DNA of 64,000 bases from Clostridia bacterium (GCA_030625965.1 DAOUPV010000006.1:1-64000), one strand, 5' to 3'. Shown: positions 25,748 to 35,292, counted from the first letter of the stretch. Made by a program: numbers and translations. Notes: a model not told the origin generated them from the letters alone.

Positions 25748-27147
25748 TATTCCTCCTCTTCGACTACGCCGCCGACAACCAATTCCGGAATACGAATGGT
25801 CGGTTGGGCATCTGCTACCGGAACACCCTGCCCATCTTTTCCGCAAGTCCCGATGGAGTATCCCAAATCGTTTCCTACCCTGTCAATGTTCATCAGCACT
25901 TCTGGACCATTGCCAGTGAGGGTCGCCCCCTTCACAGCTTTGCCGATTTTTCCGTCTTCGATCAGATATCCCTCGGATACTTCGAACACGAAATCTCCGG
26001 TCGCAGTGTTAACTTGTCCTCCACCCATCTTTCTGGCGAAGAATCCTTTTTTAACCTCTTTTATGATTTCTTCGGGATCATGCAAACCGGGTGCTATATA
26101 GGTATTGGTCATCCTTGTCACTGGCTTATGCTTGTAAGATTCACGTCTGCCGTTCCCGCTTAGTTCTACGCCTAGCTTTTTGGCACTTAGCCTATCGTTC
26201 ATGTAGCCTTTCAAAATCCCGTTTTCAATCAGTACGTTTTTCTGACAGGGTACACCCTCATCGTCATATCCCGCACTGCCATATCGTTCCTCCATGGTGC
26301 CGTCATCAATGACGGTAACCAGCGCACTGGCCACCTGTTCTCCGATCTTACCTCCATACACACTAAGGCCTTTTTCCACCAGATCCGCTTCCAATCCATG
26401 CCCGCATGCCTCATGGACCATCGTACCACCTGCTTCAGATGACATAACTACCGTCATTTTTCCAGCCGGGGCCGGTGAAGCCGTTAGCGTCAGCAAGACG
26501 CGTCTGACAGCCTGTTCAGCTACAGCCTCTGGATCATTGGAACGCATGAATTCAAAACCGGCAGATGCGCCCAATGCATCGTAGCCGGATTGGATATTTC
26601 CTTCATCATCTTGTGCGATGATCTGAACAATCAGCTTGGTTCTTATTCTAGTGTCCAATATATGGATTCCGTCGCTGTTTGCGATTTCCACATCCTGCGT
26701 CACGTCTCCATATATCACCTTGACCTGTACAATACGTTCATCCCTGCTCCAGCTATATGCATCAGCTTTCTTGATGAGATTGATCTTTTCATCCATCTCT
26801 ACCTTGTCCGGGGCAATCACTGAAGCTGGTCTTTTATTCAGGTTGGCTTTGTTCAGATTGATTTCCGCACCCGATGTCTCCTGGTTCTGGGTCTGGGCCA
26901 CGGTCTTCGCGCAATGCTCCACAGCATCAAAAGTGAACTCACTGGTATAGGCATAGTACGTCTGGTCGTTTGCGATCAGTCTGACACCTACACCGCCTAC
27001 CGTTCCTGAGGAGACATCCTCAACTTTTTTCTCCTCCATAGAACAGACATTCACAGATTTCTTTTCTACATAAATTTCCGCGAAATCTCCACCACGTTCC
27101 AAGGCAACGCCCAGGAGTCGCTCCAACTGCTGTTTGCTAAACGTCAT
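25747..27147 (-). CDS. tldD: TldD-family metalloprotease (catalytic subunit)
   Basis: This is the catalytic partner of TldE, 466 residues. The zinc site HEACGH (in MVHEACGHGLEADLVEKG, about residues 244-261) is intact, with further family motifs GSAGYDDEGVPCQKN and MTNTYIAPG. A CGKDGQGVPVADAQPTIRI segment near the C-terminus is typical. The ribosome binding site is GGAAGGAAGG. The natural substrate in Clostridia is not known. Confidence 0.9.
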   Translation of the reverse strand: MTFSKQQLERLLGVALERGGDFAEIYVEKKSVNVCSMEEKKVEDVSSGTVGGVGVRLIANDQTYYAYTSEFTFDAVEHCAKTVAQTQNQETSGAEINLNKANLNKRPASVIAPDKVEMDEKINLIKKADAYSWSRDERIVQVKVIYGDVTQDVEIANSDGIHILDTRIRTKLIVQIIAQDDEGNIQSGYDALGASAGFEFMRSNDPEAVAEQAVRRVLLTLTASPAPAGKMTVVMSSEAGGTMVHEACGHGLEADLVEKGLSVYGGKIGEQVASALVTVIDDGTMEERYGSAGYDDEGVPCQKNVLIENGILKGYMNDRLSAKKLGVELSGNGRRESYKHKPVTRMTNTYIAPGLHDPEEIIKEVKKGFFARKMGGGQVNTATGDFVFEVSEGYLIEDGKIGKAVKGATLTGNGPEVLMNIDRVGNDLGYSIGTCGKDGQGVPVADAQPTIRIPELVVGGVVEEEE

Positions 27148-27150
27148 TGC

Positions 27151-27669
27151 TTACCTTCCTTCCAAATCCTGTAATGCCTGACGCACCAACTGAACGGTCT
27201 CATCGACATTTTGTATACCTGTATCAATCCGTATATCGGCTACATCGTAATATTTCCTTCTGGCCTGGTAACGCGTTTCAATGTCCTCCAAGGATGCACC
27301 CTGGACCAGTGGCCTGTTGCTGTTCTTTTTAACCCGCTCCAATATTATCCTGGAATCCGCATACATTTCTATCAGTATGCCGGTTTCTTTTAAGGCCGCT
27401 ACGTTCTCCTCTTTCAGAACGACGCCGCCACCGCTGCTGATTACTGTATTACTCCGCGAAGCCGCTTTTTTCACCATCAGCGTTTCTTCGCTACGGAATC
27501 TCTTTTCCCCGTAAAGGCTGAAAATGTCCTTGATTTTCATACCGACCAACTCTTCAATCTCCTGGTCGATATCCAGATAGGCCATTTTTAGCTCCCTGGC
27601 AAGGCTCCGCCCTACAGCGCTCTTTCCGGTGCCCATGAATCCGATCAATACGATATTGCTTTTCTTCAT
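27151..27669 (-). CDS. aroK: Shikimate kinase
   Basis: Shikimate kinase phosphorylates shikimate with ATP. The 172-residue P-loop protein has Walker A GFMGTGKSAVG (about residues 9-19), the shikimate-binding DIDQEIE, SSGGG and NRPL...R segments, all in family order. Its ATG overlaps the aroE stop (ATGA), so the two successive pathway enzymes are coupled. Confidence 0.94.
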   Translation of the reverse strand: MKKSNIVLIGFMGTGKSAVGRSLARELKMAYLDIDQEIEELVGMKIKDIFSLYGEKRFRSEETLMVKKAASRSNTVISSGGGVVLKEENVAALKETGILIEMYADSRIILERVKKNSNRPLVQGASLEDIETRYQARRKYYDVADIRIDTGIQNVDETVQLVRQALQDLEGR

Positions 27670-28511
27670 TCCCCTCGCAGCGCCTCCAATAAACTTTCAC
27701 GCATCACATCGATAGGTGGTTCAGTACCCAACCAGATGGCAAGGCTTTCAGCACCCTGATAGAGCAGCATATCCAAGCCGTCTACAACCTTAAGTCCACG
27801 GTCCTTTCCTTCCTGTAAAAATCCAGTCAGGCGAGGACGATAAATCAGGTCCGACAAAACTTGGTGTTTCTCCAATTCTTCGTAGGGGAACGGTAACTTC
27901 TCAGATCCCCTGGGATGCATACCCACTGGTGTCGTGTTAATGATGAGGTGATAACGGGAAATATCCGTCCGCATCAGTGCCTTGAAATCGATCCATGATG
28001 ACTTAGCATTACCGACAGCCGAGAGTATATCCATCAATGACTTACCACGGTTCTTTTTACGGTTGCATACATCAATGCGGTTCGCTCCTGCTCCGAGCAA
28101 TGCTGTGGCCACACCTCTGGCAGCTCCACCGGCACCCATAATCAGAATATCCTTGCCATCGACCTGAATATCTTTTTCACGCAGGCTCCGTAGATACCCG
28201 AGACCATCCGTATTGGTACCGATCATTCGGCCGTCTTTTATCGTGATGGTATTAATGGCACCTGCAATCCGTGCTTCATAGGATACTTCCTGAACCCATG
28301 GCATGATTTTTTCCTTGTAGGGGATCGTCACGTTGATACCGATGAAATCCCTTTTTATTTCTTCAATGGCTGCTTGCAGCTCGTGATAGTCTTTTTCTAT
28401 CTTTACGTATTCCAGCTCGTCTCGACCCATGGCTTTCAAGGCCGCATTGTGCATCACCGGTGACAAGGTATGTCCCAAAGGATATCCCAGTACGCCTAAT
28501 TTAGTCCTCAT
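27666..28511 (-). CDS. aroE: Shikimate dehydrogenase (NADP+)
   Basis: This enzyme reduces 3-dehydroshikimate to shikimate. The 281-residue protein has the substrate site LGYPLGHTLSPVMHN, catalytic Lys in NVTIPYKEKIMPWV, NTDGLGYLRSL, NADP motif IMGAGGAARGVATALLGAGA with a following CNRKKNR, and the C-terminal VDGLDMLLYQGAESLAIW. The start has GGAGGAAGATT and overlaps yqeG by 11 nt. Confidence 0.95.
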   Translation of the reverse strand: MRTKLGVLGYPLGHTLSPVMHNAALKAMGRDELEYVKIEKDYHELQAAIEEIKRDFIGINVTIPYKEKIMPWVQEVSYEARIAGAINTITIKDGRMIGTNTDGLGYLRSLREKDIQVDGKDILIMGAGGAARGVATALLGAGANRIDVCNRKKNRGKSLMDILSAVGNAKSSWIDFKALMRTDISRYHLIINTTPVGMHPRGSEKLPFPYEELEKHQVLSDLIYRPRLTGFLQEGKDRGLKVVDGLDMLLYQGAESLAIWLGTEPPIDVMRESLLEALRGE

Positions 28512-29013
28512 AATCTTCCTCCGTCATGCTTAGATGTGATAAAACCAACCGCTCCATGGCGCGCAATACTTTGGTCCCGATGAACTCTTTCGATGCCATA
28601 GGCTCTACCAAAATAGTATGCAACCCGACCATGTTTCCTCCCAGGATATCCGTAAAAATCTGGTCCCCGATGACCACAGTCTGGTCTTTCTGAATCTTCA
28701 TCATTCCCATGGCCCGGATGAAAGCGGCTCGAAGCGGCTTGGTGGCACTGGCGATATATGGTACATCAATCAGCTGTGAGAAGCCCCCAACCCGTTCTTT
28801 CGTATTGTTGGATACCAGCACAATCTGGATTTCGTTGTCTTTCACCAGATGCAACCAGTTTGAAAACTCCTTATCGATCTGATCAGAATTCCAAGGTGCG
28901 ATAGTATTGTCTAAATCAATGACAATCCCTTTGATGTTGTTCTGTTTCAGGTACTTCAGCGGAATATTGTATATTCTTTTCACATACAGATCCGGTATCA
29001 ATCGTTTTAGCAT
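28501..29013 (-). CDS. YqeG-family HAD-IIIA phosphatase
   Basis: This 170-residue HAD phosphatase belongs to the YqeG/Gep4 family; relatives dephosphorylate phosphatidylglycerophosphate or remain uncharacterised. The nucleophile motif is VIDLDNTIAPW (about residues 32-42), motif II VLVSNNTKERV, and motif III region VIGDQIFTDILGGNMVGL. It is adjacent to aroE with overlap and follows the U32 gene without a gap. Confidence 0.88.
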   Translation of the reverse strand: MLKRLIPDLYVKRIYNIPLKYLKQNNIKGIVIDLDNTIAPWNSDQIDKEFSNWLHLVKDNEIQIVLVSNNTKERVGGFSQLIDVPYIASATKPLRAAFIRAMGMMKIQKDQTVVIGDQIFTDILGGNMVGLHTILVEPMASKEFIGTKVLRAMERLVLSHLSMTEEDYED

Positions 29014-30243
29014 TCAGTCCTCCCTGCACACTCGTATCAATGTTCCTTCAGGTAGCGGCTCCCGGTAGGGTACACGGATTATCTGCCGGGGATGAGGGCA
29101 ATAGTCAATTTCCTGATCCTTATCATCCCACATCCTGTCCACTTCGAAGGTAGTATTGAAGCCGGTAATCCTTAGTATCTCTAATCGGTCACCGACAAAA
29201 AATCTGTTTCTCTGCTCTAGGACCAGCGACATTCTTTCCTCGTCGTATCCGATCACTTTGGCGCAGAACTTGACCGTACGCTCTACGTCATAATCCCCAT
29301 AGTTATGGTCATCTCCTGTAGGAGGGCCAAAATAGAAACCTGTACAGTAGTCCCGGTCGCTGACTATCTTAAGTTCGCGTATCCATTGGTCATTGGCCTG
29401 GAAATCTTCTGGTGCCTGATAATAGGCATCGATGGCCTGTCGGTAAGCTTTACATACCGTCGCAACATAGTGTACGCTCTTCATCCGTCCTTCCACCTTT
29501 AGGCTGCTAACCCCTGTACCGATCAGTTGATCCAGTTCGTAGATGGTGCAAAGGTCTTTGGAGTTGAAGATATATGTGCCCCGTTCATCTTCCTCCACCG
29601 GAATAAATTCACCAGGTCGTTGTTGTTCCACGACATGATACTGCCAACGGCAAGGGTGGGTACACTCCCCTCTGTTGGCGCTACGGTTGGTCATGAACAT
29701 GGACATCATGCAACGCCCTGAGTAGGACATGCACATGGCGCCATGTACAAAAATTTCAATATCCAGCTCACACTTATCTACAGTTTCCCGAATCTCATCC
29801 AAACCCAACTCCCGCGCCAGAACCACACAACTGGCTCCCAGATCCGCTAGCATCTGGCAGCTCTCATAATTGGTGACATTGGCTTGGGTAGAGACATGTA
29901 TAGGAACTTCTGGAGCTTCCTGCTTGGCAATCCGCATCAAGCCCAGATCTGAAATAATCAGCGCATCCGGTTTTATCACGGCCAAGGAACGAAAATACTC
30001 CCTAGCTGCATCCAGGTCCATGTTCTGTGCGTAGATATTGGTCGTGATATATACTTTCTTTTCTATGGAGTGAGCGTAATCGATTGCTTCCGCCATTTCC
30101 TCCAATGTAAAATTACCTGCTTTGGCCCGTAATCCCAACAAGGGACCACCCAAATAGACCGCATCCGCCCCATACAGAAAAGCTGTTTTCATCTTTTCCA
30201 TGTTGCCGGCAGGTAAAAGCAGTTCCACTCGTTTCTTAGTCAT
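29014..30243 (-). CDS. Peptidase U32 family protein, TrhP-like (tRNA U34 hydroxylation)
   Basis: This 409-residue protein has the U32 signature EIFVHGAMCMSYSGRC and MFMTNRSANRGECTHPCRW, giving the cysteines of an iron-sulfur site, with an N-terminal LLLPAGNMEKMKTAFLYGADAVYLGG. U32 members of this type (TrhP/YrrO) act in prephenate-dependent 5-hydroxyuridine formation in tRNA rather than as peptidases; this is family knowledge. I start at MTKKRVELLL (30243) after GGAGGATAAG, overlapping the mltG end by 8 nt. The shikimate genes downstream fit a link to prephenate. Confidence 0.82.
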   Translation of the reverse strand: MTKKRVELLLPAGNMEKMKTAFLYGADAVYLGGPLLGLRAKAGNFTLEEMAEAIDYAHSIEKKVYITTNIYAQNMDLDAAREYFRSLAVIKPDALIISDLGLMRIAKQEAPEVPIHVSTQANVTNYESCQMLADLGASCVVLARELGLDEIRETVDKCELDIEIFVHGAMCMSYSGRCMMSMFMTNRSANRGECTHPCRWQYHVVEQQRPGEFIPVEEDERGTYIFNSKDLCTIYELDQLIGTGVSSLKVEGRMKSVHYVATVCKAYRQAIDAYYQAPEDFQANDQWIRELKIVSDRDYCTGFYFGPPTGDDHNYGDYDVERTVKFCAKVIGYDEERMSLVLEQRNRFFVGDRLEILRITGFNTTFEVDRMWDDKDQEIDYCPHPRQIIRVPYREPLPEGTLIRVCRED

Positions 30244-31240
30244 TCTTATCCTCCACATGCTCGGAGAAAGTCCTGTTGAAATCATGACTTCCATCGTCAT
30301 TGGCAACAAAATACAAGTAATCGTGTTCCTCCGGCCACAAAGCCGCTTCCAGGGACTCACGTCCTGGACTGGCTATGGGGCCTGGTGGTAAACCGGCCAC
30401 CTGATAGGTATTGTAGGGGGAATCGATTTCTAGGTCCTTGTTGAAAAGCCGCTCTTTAGGCTCTTCGAACAAGAATTGTATTGTTGCACAAGACTGGAAA
30501 GCCATACCCAGTTCCAATCTGTTGTAGAATACTCCGGCGATGGTAGCACGCTCTCTATCCAGCTTCGCCTCTTTCTCCACAATCGATGCCATAGTCAGAA
30601 CCTGGTAATCCGAATATCCCAGTTCCTCAGCCCGTGCCCGATAGTCTTCGGAATAGATCTCCTGAAACCTCGTAAGCAACTTATCCAGAACTTGCTCTTC
30701 TGTCGCATCCAGAAAAAATTCATAAGTATCCGGGAACAGATACCCTTCCATCAGATACTCCGTATTTGGCACTGCTTCATTCGGCAGAAATTCATACTCC
30801 CCGAAGTTGCGCTTACAGAGTTCCCTATATACATCTGCTGATCCCAGACCGTGGCTGGACAGAATCTCAATGGTCTCTTCCACTTTAAGACCTTCCGGAA
30901 TGGTGATTCGGACACTCTCTTCCTGAATGATCCCTTTTTTCAGCATATCCAAGAGCTCTTCTTTGGCAATAGGCAGCTCGATATCATAGTTTCCCGCCTT
31001 GATGGCAGCAGGATCGTCAAAATACCTCATCCAATAGTAGAAAAGGTCCGCATTTCTTATCACTTTCATATCTTCCAGATTATCAGCAACCTGTCTTGGT
31101 GACTCCCCCATCTCTACAGATACAGTCACTGGACCTTCAGTTCCTGGGGAAGACAACTGCTGATTTACATAGAAAAACAGTCCCGCAATAACCAGGACTC
31201 CAATCAAAACAAATGTCATTAATATTTTAAGTATCTTCAA
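30236..31240 (-). CDS. mltG: Endolytic murein transglycosylase MltG (YceG family)
   Basis: This membrane-anchored lytic transglycosylase cleaves nascent glycan strands during peptidoglycan synthesis. It has an N-terminal transmembrane helix, a LysM-like region (VSVEMGESPRQVADNLEDMKVI) and the catalytic domain with EGYLFPDTYEF, MASIVEKEAKLDRERATIAGVFYNRL (catalytic Glu) and YNTYQVAGLPPGPIASPG. The start is not an ATG. TTG at 31240 has GAGGTG well placed; a GTG three codons upstream is the alternative. Confidence 0.92.
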   Translation of the reverse strand: MKILKILMTFVLIGVLVIAGLFFYVNQQLSSPGTEGPVTVSVEMGESPRQVADNLEDMKVIRNADLFYYWMRYFDDPAAIKAGNYDIELPIAKEELLDMLKKGIIQEESVRITIPEGLKVEETIEILSSHGLGSADVYRELCKRNFGEYEFLPNEAVPNTEYLMEGYLFPDTYEFFLDATEEQVLDKLLTRFQEIYSEDYRARAEELGYSDYQVLTMASIVEKEAKLDRERATIAGVFYNRLELGMAFQSCATIQFLFEEPKERLFNKDLEIDSPYNTYQVAGLPPGPIASPGRESLEAALWPEEHDYLYFVANDDGSHDFNRTFSEHVEDKND

Positions 31241-31264
31241 TGGTTGCACCTCATCCTGAATACC

Positions 31265-31537
31265 CTAGGATTCCAATATTTCCCCGATGGAATTCACAAC
31301 CAAGTCCCATTCATCTTCGTCGTCAATTGTGATCAGGATATCGTTGCCTGTTTCGTCCCTATCAAATTTCAATATTACAGCTGATTCCTCGTCACCTTCG
31401 GTAGGCTCCAATACGGCATACTTATAGCCTTCTATCTCCACTACTTCTTGGATGATGAACTGATGTTCATTGTTTTCTTCGTCAAGCAGAACAACCAAAT
31501 CGCTGATTTCCGCTTCTCCGTTCTTTCTTTCTTCCAT
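31265..31537 (-). CDS. DUF1292 family protein
   Basis: This 90-residue acidic protein of the DUF1292 (YrzB) family has ISDLVVLLDEENNEHQFII and the terminal DEDEWDLVVNSI. It is small, soluble and of unknown function, and usually sits between ruvX and mltG as here. GGAGGAATAGTC precedes the ATG. Confidence 0.88.
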   Translation of the reverse strand: MEERKNGEAEISDLVVLLDEENNEHQFIIQEVVEIEGYKYAVLEPTEGDEESAVILKFDRDETGNDILITIDDEDEWDLVVNSIGEILES

Positions 31538-31596
31538 GACTATTCCTCCCGTTCTTAGTACTATTATTCCATAACACCTAGTTAATATCTAGTCTT

Positions 31597-32022
31597 TTAG
31601 CGGCTCTGGCCCTTCTTCCAATCCATCCAACTTTGTAAAATAATGACGGCAGCAAGTTGGTCTACCACGCCTTTTCGCTTTTTCCGTGATACGTCACCTT
31701 CCAATAAAGCTCGCTGCGCTGAAACGGTCGTCAATCTCTCATCGAAATACTCGGTTTCCACATCTGCGTATTCCATCAGCTCAGCAACGAAATTCTTAAC
31801 CTTTTCGGCCTGTGGTCCCAACGTACCATTCATATTACGCGGCAAACCAACTACAAGCATTTCCGCATTCTCATCCTTTATAATCTGGGCGATCTGTTCA
31901 TACGTCTTCTCAATCTTTGATTTTACGTATACCACACCAACCCCCTGAGCTGTAATGTTCAGGGCATCCGTCTTGGCAACACCTATGCGCCGGTCCCCGA
32001 CGTCCAGTCCAATTGCTTTCAT
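31597..32022 (-). CDS. ruvX: Holliday junction resolvase RuvX/YqgF
   Basis: This 141-residue RNase H-fold nuclease is of the YqgF/RuvX family, implicated in Holliday junction or rRNA precursor processing. Active-site acidic positions are in IGLDVGDRRIGVAKTD, VVGLPRNMNGTLG, FDERLTTVSAQR and KGVVDQLAAVIILQSW. GGAGGAAAG lies before the ATG. Its place after ireB is the conserved order alaS-ireB-ruvX. Confidence 0.93.
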   Translation of the reverse strand: MKAIGLDVGDRRIGVAKTDALNITAQGVGVVYVKSKIEKTYEQIAQIIKDENAEMLVVGLPRNMNGTLGPQAEKVKNFVAELMEYADVETEYFDERLTTVSAQRALLEGDVSRKKRKGVVDQLAAVIILQSWMDWKKGQSR

Positions 32023-32045
32023 CTTTCCTCCAAAAAAACAGCCTC

Positions 32046-32315
32046 TTACTCAGAGGCTGTCTTGTTTCTCAAATAGCTGTTCAGCAGCACCTTTACGATT
32101 TCATCTCTTTCTAAAGTCGAGATGATAGTTCTGGCGTTGTTGTAGCTGGTTATATAGGCGGGATCGCCGGATAAAAGATACCCTACCAGCTGGTTCGCCG
32201 GGGAATACCCTTTCTCCTCCAAAGCTTCAAACACCTTTTTGATGACTTCTCTTACCTTTTCTTCTTGTAGCTCTTCGCTTGAGAACTGCATTGTGCTTTC
32301 AAATTCTTCAGGCAT
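32046..32315 (-). CDS. IreB family regulatory phosphoprotein
   Basis: This 89-residue protein of the DUF965/YrzL family is a substrate of the PASTA kinase in Enterococcus (IreB). It shows MQFSSEELQEEKVREVIKKVFEAL and GYLLSGDPAYITSYNNAR. I start it at MPEEFESTM (32315) because the upstream in-frame ATG merely begins the GGAGGTG site. It lies between alaS and ruvX. Confidence 0.9.
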   Translation of the reverse strand: MPEEFESTMQFSSEELQEEKVREVIKKVFEALEEKGYSPANQLVGYLLSGDPAYITSYNNARTIISTLERDEIVKVLLNSYLRNKTASE

Positions 32316-32353
32316 AAGAAACACCTCCATCTGTCATTCTATTCTACCATATA

Positions 32354-35011
32354 TTATTCGGATTTGAGTTGTTTTTCCACAATCTCGCTACTTTTCTCTA
32401 GGGCGAATTTCAGTTTCTCAGGTTTTTTTCCGCCGGCTTGTGCCATGTTCGGCTTGCCTCCGCCGCCCCCACCTGCCAGTTGTGCAATCTCTTTAACCAG
32501 CTTTCCGGCATGCAGCCCACGTTCCAGAGCTTCTCCAAAAACCATCACCAAGAAATTGACCTTGCCATCACTTTTGGTGCCTAAAACAAGCACCCCATTA
32601 TCCATTTCTTGTTTCAGTGCATCGCCTTTTTTGCGAAGCCCATCCATATCTGTGGACTCAACCTCAGTAACCAGAAGGTTCACACCTGAGATATCCTGAA
32701 TGTCTTTAACCATTTGTCCGGACTGGATCTCATTCAGCTTAGCATGAAGATTCGCCAGCTCGTTTTCCTTGCTTCTCAGCTCATCCAACATTGCTTTGAC
32801 ACGCGTCTCTGCATCCTGTGGTGCAACCTTGAGGACTCCGGCCACTTTCTCCAGTCGGTTCTCAATGTTCTTGTATTCCTTCAAGGTTTCTTCCCCGGTA
32901 AGAGCCTCAATCCGTCTTAATCCGGCTCCGATTCCTGCTTCAGATATGATTTTTAGTGGTCCTATATTACCGGTGCGTCCAACGTGGGTACCACCGCAGA
33001 ATTCCATACTATCTTCACCCATCCGGACAACACGCACACTAGTTCCGTACTTTTCACCGAATAAAGCTGTAGCGCCCATGTCTTTTGCTTCATCAATCGG
33101 CATGACGCGCGTATCAACGGCATCGTTGTGCATGATGGCTCTGTTCACCAGGGTTTCCACCAGGGCCAACTCTTCAGCAGTCACTGCTGAAAAATGGTTG
33201 AAGTCGAAACGCAACTTCTCCGCGGTCACCAACGAACCTTTCTGGTTTGCATGCGTGCCTAGCACCTTCTTGAGTGCGCTGTGAAGCAAGTGGGTAGCAG
33301 AGTGGTTGCGTGCAATCCGTTCCCTGCGGCTCGCAGATACTTCGGCCACTATGCTTTGGCCTGTCTCCAGCTGTTTCTTCGGAGACACGCGGCTATATAT
33401 CCTGCCGTCTACTGCTTTCTTGGTCTCCAGCACCTCGGCAACGAGTTCTCCCTCCAGCACCAGATCCCCCGTATCGCCAACCTGACCGCCGGCCTCTCCG
33501 TAGAACGGGGAGTAATCGAGCACGACATAGCCCTGCTCCCCAGCTTTCAACGATTCTGTTTTTACAGCTTGCTCATCCGCCAGCAAAAGCACTTTTGCCT
33601 CGTAACTGGCTGAATCGTAACCAACAAATTCTGTTGCCTGTAGCTCCTTAAACAAGCTTGCCAATTTGGTAGCGGTTGCAAAGGCATCTTCAGTCCCACC
33701 AGCTTTTCTGGCTCGGTCTTTCTGCTCGGCCATAGCGGCCTCGAATCCATCCTTTTCCACTTCCAAACCGTTCTCCAGGGCGATGTCTTCCGCCAAGTCA
33801 AACGGGAATCCATATGTATCGTAGAGTTGGAAAGCCAGTGCCCCGTCCAGAACGGTCCGACCCTCTTTCTTGATGTCTGCAACCATTTCTGAGGCCATCT
33901 TCATGCCACTGTCAATGGTTTCCTGGAATCGTTCTTCCTCCAGGCGTATGATTTTTTTGATAAATGCCTGATCCTCCACAATCTGAGGATAGGTCTCACC
34001 CATCAGAGACACTACAGTGTCCACCATATCGTTCAGGAACAGTCCCTCAATGCTAATCACCTTGCCGAAACGGATGGCCCGTCTCAAAATCCGGCGTAAA
34101 ACGTATCCACGCCCCTCGTTGCTGGGCATGATGCCGTCGCCGATTAGGAAGGTGCAGCTTCTGGCGTGGTCTGCTATGACCCGCATCGGGAAGCCAACCT
34201 CACCAGGCTCGTATGACTTACCTGCAATCTCTTCTACTTTGGTAATCAACGGGCGGATCAGATCCACCTCGTAATTGGTATCCTTGTGCTGTATGACGCT
34301 GGTGATGCGCTCCAGTCCCATTCCAGTATCAATACTCGGTTTGGGCAGGGGTGTCATATTTCCTTGGGCATCACGGTCAAATTCCATGAATACCAGATTC
34401 CAGACTTCAAGCCAGCGATCGCAGTCGCAACCGCCGATGGAGCAGGGCTCTTCGGAACAGGCATAGGAATCGCCGCGGTCATATATGATTTCACTACAGG
34501 GTCCGCAAGGGCCGACTTCGCCCATGGACCAGAAGTTATCCTTCTCTCCCAGTCTGACGATTTTCTTGGGATCTGCATCCGTGTGTTCAAGCCATAGTCT
34601 CTCTGCTTCGTCATCGTCCCTGAAGACAGTGATCCACAAACGGTCTTTGGGGATCTCCAGCACTACAGTCAGGAATTCCCACGCATATTCGATGGCTTCC
34701 TTCTTGAAGTAGTCTCCGAAGGAAAAATTACCCAGCATTTCAAAAAAGGTATTGTGACGCGCCGTTTTTCCAACGGTGTCCAAATCGTTATGTTTTCCAC
34801 CGGCCCGTACACACTTTTGTGAGCTTGTAGCCCGGCTATACGGCCTCTTGTCCAACCCTAAAAAGACGTCCTTGAATTGGTTCATACCGGCATTGGTGAA
34901 CAACAGGGTAGGGTCATCATGAGGCACCAACGATGATGACTCCACGATACTGTGTCCCTTCTGTTCAAAGTATTGTAAAAATTTCTCTCTTATTTGATCT
35001 CCGCTTAGCAT
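32354..35011 (-). CDS. alaS: Alanyl-tRNA synthetase
   Basis: This class II synthetase charges tRNA-Ala. The 885-residue protein starts at MLSGDQIREKFLQYFEQKGH (35011), since the earlier ATG lies in the GGAGG site. The aminoacylation domain has SLVPHDDPTLLFTNAGMNQFKD and GMGLERITSV. The editing domain has HSATHLLHSAL with the matching CGGTHVGRTGNIGP, and the C-Ala domain contains GGGGGGKPNMAQAGG. A promoter (35047-35075) lies close upstream. No alanine T-box is visible. Confidence 0.97.
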   Translation of the reverse strand: MLSGDQIREKFLQYFEQKGHSIVESSSLVPHDDPTLLFTNAGMNQFKDVFLGLDKRPYSRATSSQKCVRAGGKHNDLDTVGKTARHNTFFEMLGNFSFGDYFKKEAIEYAWEFLTVVLEIPKDRLWITVFRDDDEAERLWLEHTDADPKKIVRLGEKDNFWSMGEVGPCGPCSEIIYDRGDSYACSEEPCSIGGCDCDRWLEVWNLVFMEFDRDAQGNMTPLPKPSIDTGMGLERITSVIQHKDTNYEVDLIRPLITKVEEIAGKSYEPGEVGFPMRVIADHARSCTFLIGDGIMPSNEGRGYVLRRILRRAIRFGKVISIEGLFLNDMVDTVVSLMGETYPQIVEDQAFIKKIIRLEEERFQETIDSGMKMASEMVADIKKEGRTVLDGALAFQLYDTYGFPFDLAEDIALENGLEVEKDGFEAAMAEQKDRARKAGGTEDAFATATKLASLFKELQATEFVGYDSASYEAKVLLLADEQAVKTESLKAGEQGYVVLDYSPFYGEAGGQVGDTGDLVLEGELVAEVLETKKAVDGRIYSRVSPKKQLETGQSIVAEVSASRRERIARNHSATHLLHSALKKVLGTHANQKGSLVTAEKLRFDFNHFSAVTAEELALVETLVNRAIMHNDAVDTRVMPIDEAKDMGATALFGEKYGTSVRVVRMGEDSMEFCGGTHVGRTGNIGPLKIISEAGIGAGLRRIEALTGEETLKEYKNIENRLEKVAGVLKVAPQDAETRVKAMLDELRSKENELANLHAKLNEIQSGQMVKDIQDISGVNLLVTEVESTDMDGLRKKGDALKQEMDNGVLVLGTKSDGKVNFLVMVFGEALERGLHAGKLVKEIAQLAGGGGGGKPNMAQAGGKKPEKLKFALEKSSEIVEKQLKSE

Positions 35012-35046
35012 ACGTTCCTCCATACTTTAAAACCTAAATCTATTCC

Positions 35047-35075
35047 ATTTTAGCCTATTCAAATACATGTGTAAA
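35047..35075 (-). promoter_or_regulatory. Sigma-A promoter of alaS
   Basis: On the minus strand, TTTACA (35070-35075) and TAAAAT (35047-35052) are 17 bp apart, immediately after the terminator-like end of the candidate RNA at 35081-35257. Confidence 0.7.
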
Positions 35076-35080
35076 CAGAC

Positions 35081-35257
35081 AAAAAAATCCCACTAGTGGT
35101 TACTGCTTGTTTAAACCCTGCGCAGCAGGTGGGTATTCTGTTTACTACTTCTGTATTCCGGATTAACGGCTGCACATAGATAGCAAAACTCCGAATTCCC
35201 AAGGTCATAGTGTCGGTTTAAATATCACAGCACCATCTCTAGCAGGAAATGGTTATC
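35081..35257 (-). ncRNA. Candidate structured RNA upstream of alaS (possible 6S RNA)
   Basis: This roughly 177-nt gene-less transcript has its own promoter (35264-35292) and a T7 tract at the 3' end. The two ends can pair over distance: CTGCT with AGCAG, then a perfect TTTAAACC with GGTTTAAA, enclosing a rod with TTCGGA/TCCGGAA and, on the 3' side, a small CTGCGCAG hairpin. A long closed rod with a 3' central hairpin is what 6S RNA looks like. In Bacillus subtilis, 6S-1 RNA lies in the same broad neighbourhood as alaS. The RNA is fairly well supported; the 6S identity is a guess. Confidence 0.45.
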
Positions 35258-35263
35258 TTTTAT

Positions 35264-35292
35264 ATAACATATGATACCACGCGAAAAGCCAA
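35264..35292 (-). promoter_or_regulatory. Possible promoter of the RNA upstream of alaS
   Basis: On the minus strand, TTGGCT (35287-35292) and TGTTAT (35264-35269) are 17 bp apart, within an AT-rich stretch. Confidence 0.45.
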
